A DNA stretch of 64,000 nucleotides from CAWHYG01 sp963833505 (GTDB lineage Bacteria; Eisenbacteria; RBG-16-71-46; CAIMUX01): assembly GCA_963833505.1 (NCBI GenBank), contig CAWHYG010000007.1, forward strand, positions 868,001 through 932,000, written 5' to 3'. Positions within the stretch are counted from its first letter, which is position 1. Each line of letters starts with the position of its first letter. The position numbers and the translations under genes are program-made. Below the pieces are notes generated by a model that was not told the origin of the DNA, did no database searches, and saw nothing but the letters and a program-made list of their open reading frames with translations. Shown here piece after piece: positions 44,278 to 54,034 of the stretch.

Positions 44278-45936
44278 ATGACAGCAGTTTCGGATCGGCG
44301 CCGGCCATCCCGCCGGAAGGGCTTCACCCGAACGGATTCCCGGCCCGCCGCGGGAAACGAGGGCACGGCGCTGGTTCTCGCCCTTCTCATCCTTGGAGCG
44401 CTCGCCATCCTGGCCACCACCGCGATCGTCACCTCCATGGGAGATCGCAATGCTTCCAGCTACGACCGCGACGCCCTGCAGGCCCTCGGCGCGGCCGAGA
44501 CCGGAGTGGCCTACGCGAAGCGGGCGATCATCAACTGCACGGCGCCGCTCGGTGACCTGAACCAGAACGGCCGTCCCGACTTCCAGCTTGCCGACACCCT
44601 GCCCTGGGGCGGCACCTATCAGGTCTGGGCTGAAGCCTCGGACATCAAAGGGGAGGACATCACCGCATACCAGTCGAACGGCTGGACCATCGTCTCCGAA
44701 GGGCAATACAAGGGAGCCCGGCGCCGCGTGTGCTCGCAGATCGTGCACGACAGCTTTCTCAAGTTCGCCCGTTTCGTCTCCCAGAACGATCTCAGCTATG
44801 CCTGCGGAGCGGCCATTTCCGGCCAGGTCTACACCGGAGGCGACCTTGACGTTCCCTGCGGGTGCGGGAACAACCAGGAATGCCAGTTTCTCGAGAACGT
44901 CTATGCGGTCGGGGACATCCCGAACTCCACCTGCGCCCAGTTCTACAAAGGGTACGTCACCCACGCCGACGCCATCGACCTGAGCAACTCCTTCAACTGG
45001 ACCGACATCAAGAACAAGGCTAAAGGCCTCGGGGCCGACAACACCTGCGAAGGCAAGGGTTCCATCGGCATCTACATGAAACTCTCGGGCACCGATCCGC
45101 TCCATCTGGGCAGCCAGGCCAGCCCCAACCAGAACGTCCTGCGCCTGGATCTGTTCGACTTTCACAACACGACGCTCTCGCCGCCGGACACGATCATCAC
45201 CTACAACGGCACCGCCGTGCCCAATCCGCTCACCGGACATTCGCTCAAGGCGCACGACTTCAACGGCATCATCTACTTCGACGGGGCCGGCAAGGTGAAA
45301 GGGACGGCCGACGGCGTCTCCGGGCGGTGCCTCAGCATCTTCTCCACCACCACCTGCACCGTCATGAGCGACATCGTCACCGGTCACACCGGATACGATC
45401 CGGTGACGCGCCTGCCCAACGGCACGGGCAATCCGGTCAATATCGGATTGATCGCCGACAGCTACGTTGGCATGGACGCCGGCACCTGCAAGGTGTTGCG
45501 CGTGGACGCCGCGCTGCTCTCACGCACCTCGAACTGGTGCGGGCTCGGGACGGAGAGCACCCACCCGAACGCCGGCCCGGGAGCTCTCGACCTCGACCTG
45601 GACGGCATCTTCGGCGAGACCCCGGTGAACAACGACCCCGTTCCCGGGCAGGGCTGGGACGAGCTGCACTACGCCACGAATCCAGGCACGCAGTGGGTCT
45701 GGGTGATCAACCTGAACGGCCCCATCATCACGGCGACGACCGGGGATGCCCAACCGTGGAATAACACCGACGTCCTCGCCCACGCGCTCGGCCCCACCCG
45801 CCGGTACAACTACGACATGGACATCACCGAATATCCGCCGCCCTGCTTTCCGGTCCCGCTCAACCTCTGGAAGGACGTCTCATGGACCGAGATCTTCGAT
45901 CTTTCGCAGCCGCTGACCGCCAACCTGCCGAACTGA
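44278..45936 (+). CDS. PilX-like pilus assembly protein
   Basis: A 552-residue protein. The N-terminal segment GNEGTALVLALLILGALAILATTAIVTSMGDRNASSYDRDALQALGAAETGVAYAKRAI is typical of PilX N-terminal domains: a Glu in the signal, a single helix and the AAETG element. The remaining 480 residues form a large extracellular region with many Cys (CGCGNNQECQ) and Asp/Asn-rich loops (LDLDLDGIFGETPVNND), of unknown fold. It would be part of a minor-pilin tip complex with the neighbouring PilV-, FimT- and PilW-like proteins. ATG 44278 with AGAGG eight bases upstream. Confidence 0.8.
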   Translation: MTAVSDRRRPSRRKGFTRTDSRPAAGNEGTALVLALLILGALAILATTAIVTSMGDRNASSYDRDALQALGAAETGVAYAKRAIINCTAPLGDLNQNGRPDFQLADTLPWGGTYQVWAEASDIKGEDITAYQSNGWTIVSEGQYKGARRRVCSQIVHDSFLKFARFVSQNDLSYACGAAISGQVYTGGDLDVPCGCGNNQECQFLENVYAVGDIPNSTCAQFYKGYVTHADAIDLSNSFNWTDIKNKAKGLGADNTCEGKGSIGIYMKLSGTDPLHLGSQASPNQNVLRLDLFDFHNTTLSPPDTIITYNGTAVPNPLTGHSLKAHDFNGIIYFDGAGKVKGTADGVSGRCLSIFSTTTCTVMSDIVTGHTGYDPVTRLPNGTGNPVNIGLIADSYVGMDAGTCKVLRVDAALLSRTSNWCGLGTESTHPNAGPGALDLDLDGIFGETPVNNDPVPGQGWDELHYATNPGTQWVWVINLNGPIITATTGDAQPWNNTDVLAHALGPTRRYNYDMDITEYPPPCFPVPLNLWKDVSWTEIFDLSQPLTANLPN

Positions 45937-45970
45937 GGCCCGAGACGGATCAGGAGAGGAGGGCGCGCCG

Positions 45971-46559
45971 ATGACGCAGGGCCAGAATGGACCGACCACC
46001 GCGGTCCGGTTCCGGGAGCCGGCGCGACCCGACCGCCTCCGGGATCCGGCCCATGCCGGCCGCCTCCGAGGGCCGGTGCAACCCGGCCGGCTTCCAGGTC
46101 ATCGAGCTCGTGCTGGTCGCCACCATCATCGGGCTGGTCCTGGCGGCGGCCATCCCCAGCTTCGTCGGAAGCAACTCCTGGCGGAACGCGGAAGGCGCGG
46201 CCCGCGATTTCTCGGCCCGCCTGCAGCAGGTCCGCGAGCTGGCCGTGACCAACCGCGTCTACTACCGGGCGCGCCTGGATCCCCACGATCTGGCCTACTC
46301 CTTCGAACGGCAGACGTCCGACTCCACCTGGACGCGCGACCCGAACGAGATCTACCAGGTGACCGGCTGCCAGGCCATGACGACGGAGATCGGCGGCGCC
46401 CAAATGGCCACGCTGTTCAACGTCGAGCCCCAAGGCACCATCGAGATGGATCAGGCGCCGGCCAGGATCTGCTTTCTGTCCACCAAGGGCGACAGCGCGG
46501 TCGTTTCCGCAGTGCGCACCGGCCGCGTCTCGGTGCGCATGGTGACGCACGCGCATTGA
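45971..46559 (+). CDS. FimT/GspH-like prepilin, probable one-base frameshift near the start
   Basis: The mature part (AGFQVIELVLVATIIGLVLAAAIPSFVGSN, then NAEGAARDFSARLQQVRELAVTNRVYY) is a GspH/FimT minor pseudopilin of about 190 residues in the frame that starts at ATG 45987. However, the strong ribosome binding site GGAGAGGAGG lies eight bases before an ATG at 45971, in another frame that reads in parallel up to VQPG before diverging. The simplest model is initiation at 45971 and one indel between there and about 46090. Otherwise ATG 45987 is used with no obvious binding site. Confidence 0.7.
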
Positions 46560-46576
46560 CGCGGCGGAGGATTGAC

Positions 46577-49448
46577 ATGTCAGAGCGCCGAGTCGACACC
46601 TCCGCCCGATCGGATCGCCGGCCGGGTCCCGGCGGGTTCACGCTGATCGAGCTATTGGTCGCCCTCGTGATCACCGGCGTCCTTTCGGTCGCGCTCGTGC
46701 AGGTCGTCCAGGTCGGACGGACCTCGGGCGACCGCAATCGGGTCATGGCCGAAATGCAGCAGAACGCCCGGATCGGACTACAGTCCTTGACCGACGACCT
46801 GCGTGAGGTCAGCTACGGGAAGGACCCGACCCACGCCGTCGATCGCGTACGCCGGTCCCGACTCCGTGACTTTCATTGCCGACGTCATCCAGGATCATCC
46901 CGGCGCCGAGAAGATCAGCTACTTCCTGTCCCGGGCCGGCGATACCGACACCCGGAATCCGAACGACACCGTCCTGATGCGCGTCGTGACCGACACGGCG
47001 GGAGTCCCGCTCGTGTCGGCCCCTCAGGCCTACGGCATCGCGCCCCACGGACTCTCCTTCTCCTGGTACAACGGAGACGGCGTTCAACTTCCCAATCCGG
47101 TCCCCCAGCCCGAGCAGATCGGACAGATCTTCGTGTCGTTGACGGCGGCGGCCTCCGATCCGATCCGGGGCCAGTATCCGACCCTGACCCTCTATTCCAC
47201 CGTCTATCCGCGCAACCTGCCGCTCACCCCCGCGCGGAGCCGTCCCTCCGCCCCAGGCTGCCAGGATCTCACCTACCCGGACTGCGAATCCGCCACGATG
47301 AGCTGGTCGACGCCGACGACGAACACGGACGGCACGCAGCTTCCCCTCACCGACATCAGCTACTTCGGGCTCTACTTCGGAGCCGACCCGAACAACCTCA
47401 GCCTGTACACGAAGCTGGCGCGGACGATCAATCAATGGACGATCACGGGATTGACCGGAGGCGGCATCTATTACATCGCGGTGACCTGCGTCAGCACTTC
47501 CGGCGTGGAAAGCTACAAGTGCACGCGAACCGCCAACATGTCTTCCGGGTTCACTCCAGAGGCGCCCGGCGGCACCGCGGTGACCGGCTGGAACGGCGCC
47601 GGAGCCAAGCTCGATTGGAACCAGGTGACCCAATTCACCGGCGGCCAGACGATCACGACGCAGGTGACCTATCGCGTCTATCGCTCGTCCACGTCCGGTT
47701 TCACGCCGGGCCCGGGCAACCGCCTCGCCACGGTCACGAACACCGAGTACATCGACTCCACCATGGTGGCCTGCACGACCGCCTACTACCAGGTGACCGC
47801 GTTGGCCTGCGGCAACGAAGGCGCACCCGGCAGCGAGGTCGCCGCCAGCCTGCCGGCGCCTCCGTCCTGCCCGACCGGCCTGACGATCCAGCCGAGCCAG
47901 CCGGGCCAGATCGTCCTCCAGTGGACCGCACCGGCCAACCGGACCGACGGAAGTCCCCTGCCCTCGCAGGACATCCAGGGCTACCGGATCTACGCCGACA
48001 CGGTCTCGAGCCCCACGACGTTGCGTCTGACCGTGAACGGCCCGGTCACCACCGCCACGGTGACCGGCCTGGCGGGCTGCGCCACCTATTACGCCAACGT
48101 GCAATGCGTGGACAACTGCGGCCATCAGGGGAGCATCTGCCAGATCAACCAGGTTTCGCTCTACGTTCCCTCGGCCTGCAACCCGGCCGTCCCGAACGCC
48201 CCGGCCTCCGTCACGGCCACGGCGGTCGGAACCCAGATCACCTTCCAATGGCCGGTCGATCACGCCGACTGCGACCTGGGAGGCTACAAGCTCTACTACG
48301 GTACGACCCACGGCGGTCCCTACAACGGCACGGGCGCCCAGCAGGGATCGAGCCCGATCGCTCTCACGCCGCAGCAGGTGACCCAGGGGAACATCTGCAG
48401 CTACGTGCTCACCGGCCTGAGCCAATGCCAGACCTACTACGCCGTGGTCACAACGATCGACGTCTGCTCTCCGCCCCATGAAAGCTCGCGGTCGCCGGAG
48501 GCGAACGGCGGCACCAGTTGCACGCCTTGCACCATGGCGGCCGGCTGCCAGGCCTGGGCCGTGGACGGAAGCAGCAACACCAACGTCCACCTCGAGATCT
48601 ATACGAGCAACGGCGGCGGCGAGACGCTGACGCGCCTGACGCCGACCTACGCCGGAGCGGCGAAGGTCAAGGAGGTCTGGTACGGCCGGCCGCTGGCCAA
48701 GATCTGGGCGAGCGACGGTTCGGCCGGCGGAGACGGCAACGTGGGACCGCAACCTTCTGGCCACGAGCTCAACGTGACCGACGAGTCCGTTCCCAGCACG
48801 ACTTCGAACTACTACGGCCAACCCCTGGAGCTGGTCTTTGACAGCGACGTCCGGGCTCTGGCGCTGACCGTGGCGCTTCGGGGCTACTCCGGGCCCTGCA
48901 CGTCCAACGCGACCACCGCGGGGGCTTCCTGCTTCGCCGATTTCGACGCCGGGAACTACAACGGTTGGACCGTGGTGAGCGGAACCTGGGCGGCATCCTC
49001 CTATGTGCTCAAGGAAACGGCCACGAGCAGCAACTACATGCTCAAGCAGTCGACCCTGACCATGGGAGACCTGACCTACGAAGCCAAGATGGAAGTCACG
49101 GGAGGGACCCAGCATCAGGCTTTCCTGGTCTTCCGCTACCAGAGCTCGAGCAACTACTACCAGTGCGGAATCCGGACCGACACCGGACATGTCTATGTGC
49201 AAAAGGTCGTGAACGGCTCGGTCAGCTCCACCGTCGGCGACTATTCCATGAGCATGAGCGACAACAAATGGTATGACGTGCGAGCGGTCGTGACCGGCAC
49301 GCGCTGCCAGGTCTGGATCAACTGCCAGAAGGTCCTCGACGTCAACGACTCGACCATGTGGTCCACGGGCGGCGTCGGCTTGTCGACGCGCAAGGCCTCC
49401 GCCAGCTTCGATGACGTGCGGATCTTCGCCGGGGCGGTCCTGCCATGA
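46577..49448 (+). CDS. Giant PilW-like prepilin with fibronectin type III and lectin-like domains (one frameshift)
   Basis: A predicted product of about 955 residues. The N-terminus GPGGFTLIELLVALVITGVLSVALVQVVQVGR is a prepilin leader and helix, followed by VMAEMQQNARIGLQSLTDDLREVSYG, typical of PilW-like minor pilins. After one base shift near 46835-46850 the frame continues AYAGPDSVTFIADVIQD to 49448. It then contains about four fibronectin type III-like repeats (examples ATMSWSTPTTNTDG, IVLQWTAPANRTDG, ITFQWPVDHADCDLGGYKLYYG), many paired Cys, and a C-terminal concanavalin/LamG-like domain (FADFDAGNYNGWTVVSGTW ... FDDVRIFAG). It is likely a tip adhesin. ATGA overlap with the next gene. 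Confidence 0.75.
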
Positions 49449-50488
49449 GCCGGGCGCGGGCCGGAGCTGCGTCGGACCGCGCCCGCCCCGGGGCCGGCGG
49501 CGGCACCGGCCGGGCGGGCCGCGAGCGGCGCGCAGGAGGAGCTCTTGGTCCTGATGGCAACCGGTTGCAGCTCGGGGCGGCCCCCCGATGGAGAAGCCTG
49601 GCGTTCCTCATCCTGGCGGCCCTGCTTGCTCCGGGGCCGGCCGCCTGGGCTGCGGACACCTTGCGCGTCGTATTCACGGCTGAAACCCGGGGCAACCTGC
49701 TTCCGTGTTCGTGCCCGACGCATCCTCTCGGAGGACTGGCCCGGCGCGCCGGGTTCCTGAAGAGCTTCGCTCGGGCGGAAAGGGGCCGCTTCCTCGGTCC
49801 GGACGCGAACGGTACGACCCTCGTTCTCGACGCGGGCGGATTCCTGCCTGAGGGACAGGTTCCGCTGCGGGACGATCCCAAGGTTAAGGCGCGTTTCGTC
49901 CGGCTCCTGCTTCACGGGATGGAGGCGGCGGGCGTCCAGGCGGTCGCGCTCGACTACCGGGAGCGAGGGTTCCTGAGCGATCTCGCCCCGGCGGAGATGC
50001 GCCGGCTCGGCCCCGCGCTTCTGGACGCCGATCCCCCATCGCGGCCCCGCGTGCTTCGCTGGGGCGAACGAAAGGTGGCGGTTCTGGCTCTCGAGGAGTC
50101 GCTGGCCGATTCCGTGGTCATCCGGGCCGGATGCCAGGCTCGAGCCGGCGCCGACTATCTCATCGTGCTCGCCCGGGCGGACTGTTTCACCGGTCGCCGA
50201 CTGGCCCGGCTCGCGCGCGCCGACCTTGTTCTCCTCTCCCGCGGCGCCAGGCCGGGCGAACCGCTGCACGAGGGTCGTTCGATCCTGGTCGGCTGCGGGA
50301 TGGATGGCCGCGAAGCGGGAGAGATCCTCCTGGTGTCCCAGGACGCCGGCGGGCTGGCGACCGCGCATTTCACTCTTCATGCCATGGATGACACCGTCCC
50401 CCGCAACCTCGGGCTGGAGTCCGAGGTCCTGGCTCTCACCCGGGACGCGGGTCCGGACGGATTGAACCTCGCGGGCGCTCGCGAGTAA
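49445..50488 (+). CDS. Secreted UshA/5'-nucleotidase-like metallophosphatase family protein with a CSC motif
   Basis: A 347-residue protein. A basic N-terminus precedes a hydrophobic signal (SLAFLILAALLAPGPAAWA). The mature part begins RVVFTAETRGNLLPCSCPTHPLGGLARRAGFLKS. This strand-plus-CxC pattern is found in a 5'-nucleotidase-like family of Gram-negative bacteria with multihaem cytochromes, normally as GxLxPCGCxxxxLGGLARR. Only part of the metal-binding set of true 5'-nucleotidases is visible, so catalysis is doubtful. It overlaps the giant prepilin stop by four bases and is probably cotranscribed with it. The 210 bases after it hold a CGGACC/GGTCCG hairpin (near 50615-50634) but no gene. 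Confidence 0.65.
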   Translation: MSRARAGAASDRARPGAGGGTGRAGRERRAGGALGPDGNRLQLGAAPRWRSLAFLILAALLAPGPAAWAADTLRVVFTAETRGNLLPCSCPTHPLGGLARRAGFLKSFARAERGRFLGPDANGTTLVLDAGGFLPEGQVPLRDDPKVKARFVRLLLHGMEAAGVQAVALDYRERGFLSDLAPAEMRRLGPALLDADPPSRPRVLRWGERKVAVLALEESLADSVVIRAGCQARAGADYLIVLARADCFTGRRLARLARADLVLLSRGARPGEPLHEGRSILVGCGMDGREAGEILLVSQDAGGLATAHFTLHAMDDTVPRNLGLESEVLALTRDAGPDGLNLAGARE

Positions 50489-50698
50489 CCTGCTCAGGAT
50501 CGCGAGAGATCTTCAGGTCACGTCGAGAGCGAAAACGAAGGGCCACAACCCTGGACGATCGGCTCGGTGGGGCGTAGGTTCCGAATGACAACTGCGGGCG
50601 ACCTCATGATTCCGGACCCATCCCGGTCCGACTGCGACTGAGACCCGGCGATCGGGGGCGCGCCGAGTCGGATCTGCACGACCTGGAAAGGAGCCTCG

Positions 50699-51436
50699 AT
50701 GACCGTTCGGCAAGTCGCCCAAGGCTGGTTCCTCCTCGCGAGTCTCGCACTTTTCCCCGGAACGGTGCTCGCCCTGGGGTCAGCGCCCGCGGGAGACATC
50801 GTTCTGCGCGTCTACTCGGACTACGTGTGACCTTGGTGCTATCTCAGTACCGTGAGTATTGAAAAGCTGGAACGCGAGTACAACATCAAGGTCGAGTATG
50901 TGAACTTCCCGCTCCACCCCGACACCCCGGCGCAGGGAATCTCCATCGTGGATCTCTTCGGCGGCCAGAGCGCGCTGCCCCGCATCGAAGCGTCGCAGAA
51001 GCGCATGAAAGCGCTGACCGCGGCCGAGGGACTGCCGATGGCGGACCGCACCATGGTCTACAACAGCCGTCTGGCTCAGGAGCTTGGAGTCTGGGCCGCC
51101 GCTCAGGGCAAGGGACCGGAATTCCATCAAGCCGCCTTCCGCGCCTACTTCGCCGAGGCACGCAACATCTCCGATCCGGAGGTTCTCGTGGCTCTGGCGG
51201 AAGGCGTCGGTCTGGACGGCGCCCAGGCTCGCAAGGTCCTCACGGAACGGCTGTACAAGAGCGAGGTCGACTCTGAGTGGTCGGCCAGCGAGGCGGCCGG
51301 GGTGAACGCCGTCCCGACGTTTGAAGCGGGCGGCACCCGGGTCGTGGGCGCCCAGCCCTACGAGGTTCTGGCCCAACTGGTGGAGAAGGCCGGCGCGACC
51401 AGGAGATCCACTCCCTCGGGCACCTCGGCTCAATAG
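50699..51436 (+). CDS. DsbA/FrnE-like thiol oxidoreductase, probable selenoprotein (UGA in U-P-W-C)
   Basis: A 245-residue secreted DsbA-superfamily protein if UGA 50828-50830 is read as Sec44. AAAGGAG lies five bases before the ATG at 50699. A signal peptide (GWFLLASLALFPGTVLA) precedes IVLRVYSDYV, then UGA, then PWCYLS. In FrnE/DsbA relatives this strand is followed by C-P-W-C, so UGA sits exactly at the first redox Cys. The frame continues without a break as a FrnE-like helical insertion (LPRIEASQKRMKALTAAEGLPMADRTMVYNS) and closing thioredoxin strands with the cis-Pro (GVNAVPTFEAGG). Reading from GTG 50852 as a separate gene would lose the signal, active site and ribosome site. tRNA-Sec is at 21196. 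Confidence 0.85.
50828..50856 (+). promoter_or_regulatory. Candidate bacterial SECIS element after the UGA codon
   Basis: CUCA (50843-50846) pairs with UGAG (50853-50856) around the loop GUACCG. The loop starts 16 bases after the UGA and has G first. As I recall the bacterial SECIS rules (apical loop about 16-37 bases after UGA, G in the first two loop positions, upper stem of three or more pairs), it fits. A competing 6-bp hairpin GGUGCU/AGUACC (50835-50851) also exists. The lower stem is not obvious. Confidence 0.6.
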
Positions 51437-51446
51437 CACGGGCCCC

Positions 51447-51971
51447 TCAGCCCACCTTCTTCTCTTTCGTCCGGAAGCTGCGCAGATACTCCACCAGGTT
51501 GCTGATGTTTCGTTCGTTCAGGGTGCGGCCCCAAGGGGGCATTCCGGTAGAGAGGCCGACGGCGCCGCCGCCGAGGCGGATGGCAGAGGCCAGGGCTTCA
51601 TCGGTGTGGCTTGCCAGGAAAGTGGAATCGGCCAAGGCCCGCGGATGGGGATCAAGGTTGTAGGCGTTGAATCCGTCGCCGGCCCCGGTCTCGCCGTGGC
51701 AGTTGAGGCAATAGTGGCGGTAGAGCGCTCGTCCTTCCCGGGCATTGTAGCCCAGGTCCGGCTCGGGCAGGACCGGAGCGGCCGTAGTGTCGGCAGTCGC
51801 CGTGCCGCTCGCGGCGCTCTTCGAGGTGTCGGCCGCGGCCGAGACGTGGCTTTTGCGGCGCAGCAACGCCGCCAGGTGCGCCGTCTTTCCGTGCAGGCGG
51901 CATCCGCCGGAGAGAGTCACGACCGTCACCGCCGACAGGAGAAGGCAGGAAGAACGGAGAAGCCGCTTCAT
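51447..51971 (-). CDS. Monohaem c-type cytochrome, probably a lipoprotein
   Basis: A 174-residue exported cytochrome c. The N-terminus KRLLRSSCLLLSAVTVVTLSGGC may be a lipoprotein signal. An Ala/Ser/Thr-rich linker leads to one haem domain with CLNCH in ALYRHYCLNCHGETGAGDG and the distal Met in GLSTGMPPWG. It is the last gene of the Rieske/cytochrome b operon and starts two bases after the multihaem gene. Its likely role is as an electron acceptor or shuttle from the complex. ATG 51971 with GGAG about nine bases upstream; a GTG six bases earlier is possible. It converges with the selenoprotein gene, 10 bases away. Confidence 0.9.
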   Translation of the reverse strand: MKRLLRSSCLLLSAVTVVTLSGGCRLHGKTAHLAALLRRKSHVSAAADTSKSAASGTATADTTAAPVLPEPDLGYNAREGRALYRHYCLNCHGETGAGDGFNAYNLDPHPRALADSTFLASHTDEALASAIRLGGGAVGLSTGMPPWGRTLNERNISNLVEYLRSFRTKEKKVG

Positions 51972-51973
51972 GA

Positions 51974-54034
51974 TCACTTCTCCTTTCCATGCTTGCCGAA
52001 CCGGGACGGAGCGGCGGGAGCCTTGACCACGGGCGCTCCCGGCGGAGCCGGGATGGCGCAGACGAACGCGGTCAGGTCGCGGGCATCGGTGTCATCCAGT
52101 CCATAATCCGGTTCGCGCACGTCCGCCCGCCACTTCTGCGGTCCTTTGAGCCAGGTGTAGACCCACCCGCTCTTCAGGCGGTTGCCCGCGCCGTCCAGCA
52201 CCGGACCGTAGTAGCCTCCCTTGCCCGCGATCATGTGACACGACTGGCACCCATAGCGCTGGTAGTAGAGGCGCTCGCCGCGCTCGATCTGTCCCGCCGT
52301 CGGGCCGTCGGGGAAGATATCTTCAGGAATGCGATCGTCCCGGAGCACGTTCTCGGCGAAATCGGCGATGAAAGCGGCGTCCTCATCCGGCATCTGCAGC
52401 GGGATCATCCGCTCCTCCAGCACGGGGCGGAGCGAGACCGGAACCTTGAGATAGCCCGCCAGCCACCCGGGGCGCACCTTGCTCCCCTCAGCGGTCAGGG
52501 GCGCGGTCGAGATGTCTCCCCCTGCGCCGTCGATCTGGTGGCAGGACATGCAGCGGTAGCGATTGACGAGCTCGCCGAACCGGCCTGGAGGCGAGTAGGC
52601 GTGTTCCTCCGCCGGCACGGCATAGGCCGCGGGTACGGGCTCGCGCCCCAGGGAGAGAAGGGCGGTGACCAGAGCCTCGATCTGATGCGGAGTGAATCCG
52701 AACTGAGGCATGCGCAGCCCTTCGCGGAAGGAGCGCGGATCCGAGACCTTGGCCGCGAGCCAGTCGGGCAGGTGGCGCGGCAGCTCCGTTCGCTTCCCGA
52801 AGTCGAGCAGCGCCGCCGGCGTGTCGGCGATGCCGGTCAGCTCCGGCCCGATCTGCGCGTTGGCGCCCTCTCCGCCGAGGCGATGACAGCCCCCGCAGCC
52901 GAAGCGCTTGAAAAGCTCCCTGCCCGCCTCGATCGCCCTTTCCGATGGATGCAGGTCGGCGGTGGGAGCCGGCGCCGACTGATCGGTGAACTCCTGCAGC
53001 ATGTAGGCTGTCAGATCCGCCAAGTCCTTGGGGCTGAAATAGTATTGGGGCATGCGCGTGTCCGGATAGAACCGCTTGGGATCTCCGAGAAAGGCCGCCA
53101 GCCAGGCCGGCTTGACCTTGGAGCCGACGCCGGAGAGCTCAGGCGCACTCCCATTCCCCCGCCCTTCGACCGTGTGGCAGGAGATGCAGCGCGAGGAGTT
53201 GAAGAGCACCTTGCCGTGGTCGGGGTCGCCCCCGGCGGCGGCGCCCGCCGCCTCCGGCCCCAGTTCCACCAGCGCCGGCCGCGTCCAGAGGTAGGCCGAA
53301 AGGGAGTCGATCTCCTCCGGCTTGAGCGCGAAATCGGGCATCCAGGTCGCGGGCCGCAGCGAGCGCGGCGCGTGCAGCCAGGCCGCGAGCCAGGCCGGAT
53401 TGGTCTTCTGGGCCAGGCCCGAGAGATCCGGGGCTTCGCTCTTCCAGTTCTCATGGCCGGCCACTCTGTGGCAGGCATAACAGCCGACGCGATTGATCAA
53501 CGCCCTTCCTTCGGACAGGAGCGAGGCCTCCGGCACCTCATCCCCCAGGTGGCAGCGGCCGCAGGAGGCCTCGGTGTAACGCACGGGCAGAAGCGGCGAG
53601 CCCCAGTCGGCCACGTCGCCGTGCGCCTCGGCCGTGGTCGTGGCCCTTCCCTGTCCCTGGTGGCAGATGACGCAGCCGAACCGCTGGATGTCGCCGGGAG
53701 TGTGGGGCGTGAGCGGATGGCGGCGGAAAGGCTCGTCGGATCCGGCCATGCGGGGCTCATCCACCCCGAGGTGACAGGTGGCGCAGCGATCGACCCGGTT
53801 GTCGAACTCCGGGATCCAGATCTGGCGTATGCCCACCTGCAGGTTCTGCGCCGCCTTCAGCTCCTTCTGGGAACCGGCCGTGCGCGTGAGGAGGGCGCGG
53901 TACCGGGTCTGGTACTTACGGTATTCGCGGAGGTAGTCCTTGACCGGCGAGACCGCCAGCACCACCAGAAAGGCGACGCTGGTGACGGCGAACCAGTACC
54001 AGAGGCGATCGGCGGACGGCTTGGATGGATTCAT
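51974..54034 (-). CDS. Membrane-anchored eight-haem c-type cytochrome of a Rieske/cytochrome b complex
   Basis: A 686-residue protein with one N-terminal membrane helix (LWYWFAVTSVAFLVVLAVSP) and eight CXXCH motifs: CATCH, CVICH, CGRCH, CYACH, CISCH, CGGCH, CMSCH, CQSCH. The first three, closely spaced with extra His, resemble a small multihaem module; the last five sit in consecutive monohaem cytochrome c domains with Met-containing segments (MPDFALKPEEID, MPQYYFSPKDLADL, MPQFGFTPHQIEAL). It replaces cytochrome c1 or f as the electron exit of the complex. It overlaps the cytochrome b C-terminal subunit by four bases. Similar multihaem subunits occur in bc complexes of anammox and some deltaproteobacterial lineages. 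Confidence 0.92.
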   Translation of the reverse strand: MNPSKPSADRLWYWFAVTSVAFLVVLAVSPVKDYLREYRKYQTRYRALLTRTAGSQKELKAAQNLQVGIRQIWIPEFDNRVDRCATCHLGVDEPRMAGSDEPFRRHPLTPHTPGDIQRFGCVICHQGQGRATTTAEAHGDVADWGSPLLPVRYTEASCGRCHLGDEVPEASLLSEGRALINRVGCYACHRVAGHENWKSEAPDLSGLAQKTNPAWLAAWLHAPRSLRPATWMPDFALKPEEIDSLSAYLWTRPALVELGPEAAGAAAGGDPDHGKVLFNSSRCISCHTVEGRGNGSAPELSGVGSKVKPAWLAAFLGDPKRFYPDTRMPQYYFSPKDLADLTAYMLQEFTDQSAPAPTADLHPSERAIEAGRELFKRFGCGGCHRLGGEGANAQIGPELTGIADTPAALLDFGKRTELPRHLPDWLAAKVSDPRSFREGLRMPQFGFTPHQIEALVTALLSLGREPVPAAYAVPAEEHAYSPPGRFGELVNRYRCMSCHQIDGAGGDISTAPLTAEGSKVRPGWLAGYLKVPVSLRPVLEERMIPLQMPDEDAAFIADFAENVLRDDRIPEDIFPDGPTAGQIERGERLYYQRYGCQSCHMIAGKGGYYGPVLDGAGNRLKSGWVYTWLKGPQKWRADVREPDYGLDDTDARDLTAFVCAIPAPPGAPVVKAPAAPSRFGKHGKEK

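Noticed and set aside
46809..49202. 797-codon open frame opposite the giant pilin
   Set aside because: Arg/Gly/Ala/Val-rich antisense translation of a clearly conserved plus-strand domain protein.
50852..51436. Separate gene starting at GTG 50852
   Set aside because: It has no ribosome binding site and begins inside a thioredoxin fold; the in-frame upstream part with signal peptide, strong ribosome site and UGA-P-W-C explains it better.
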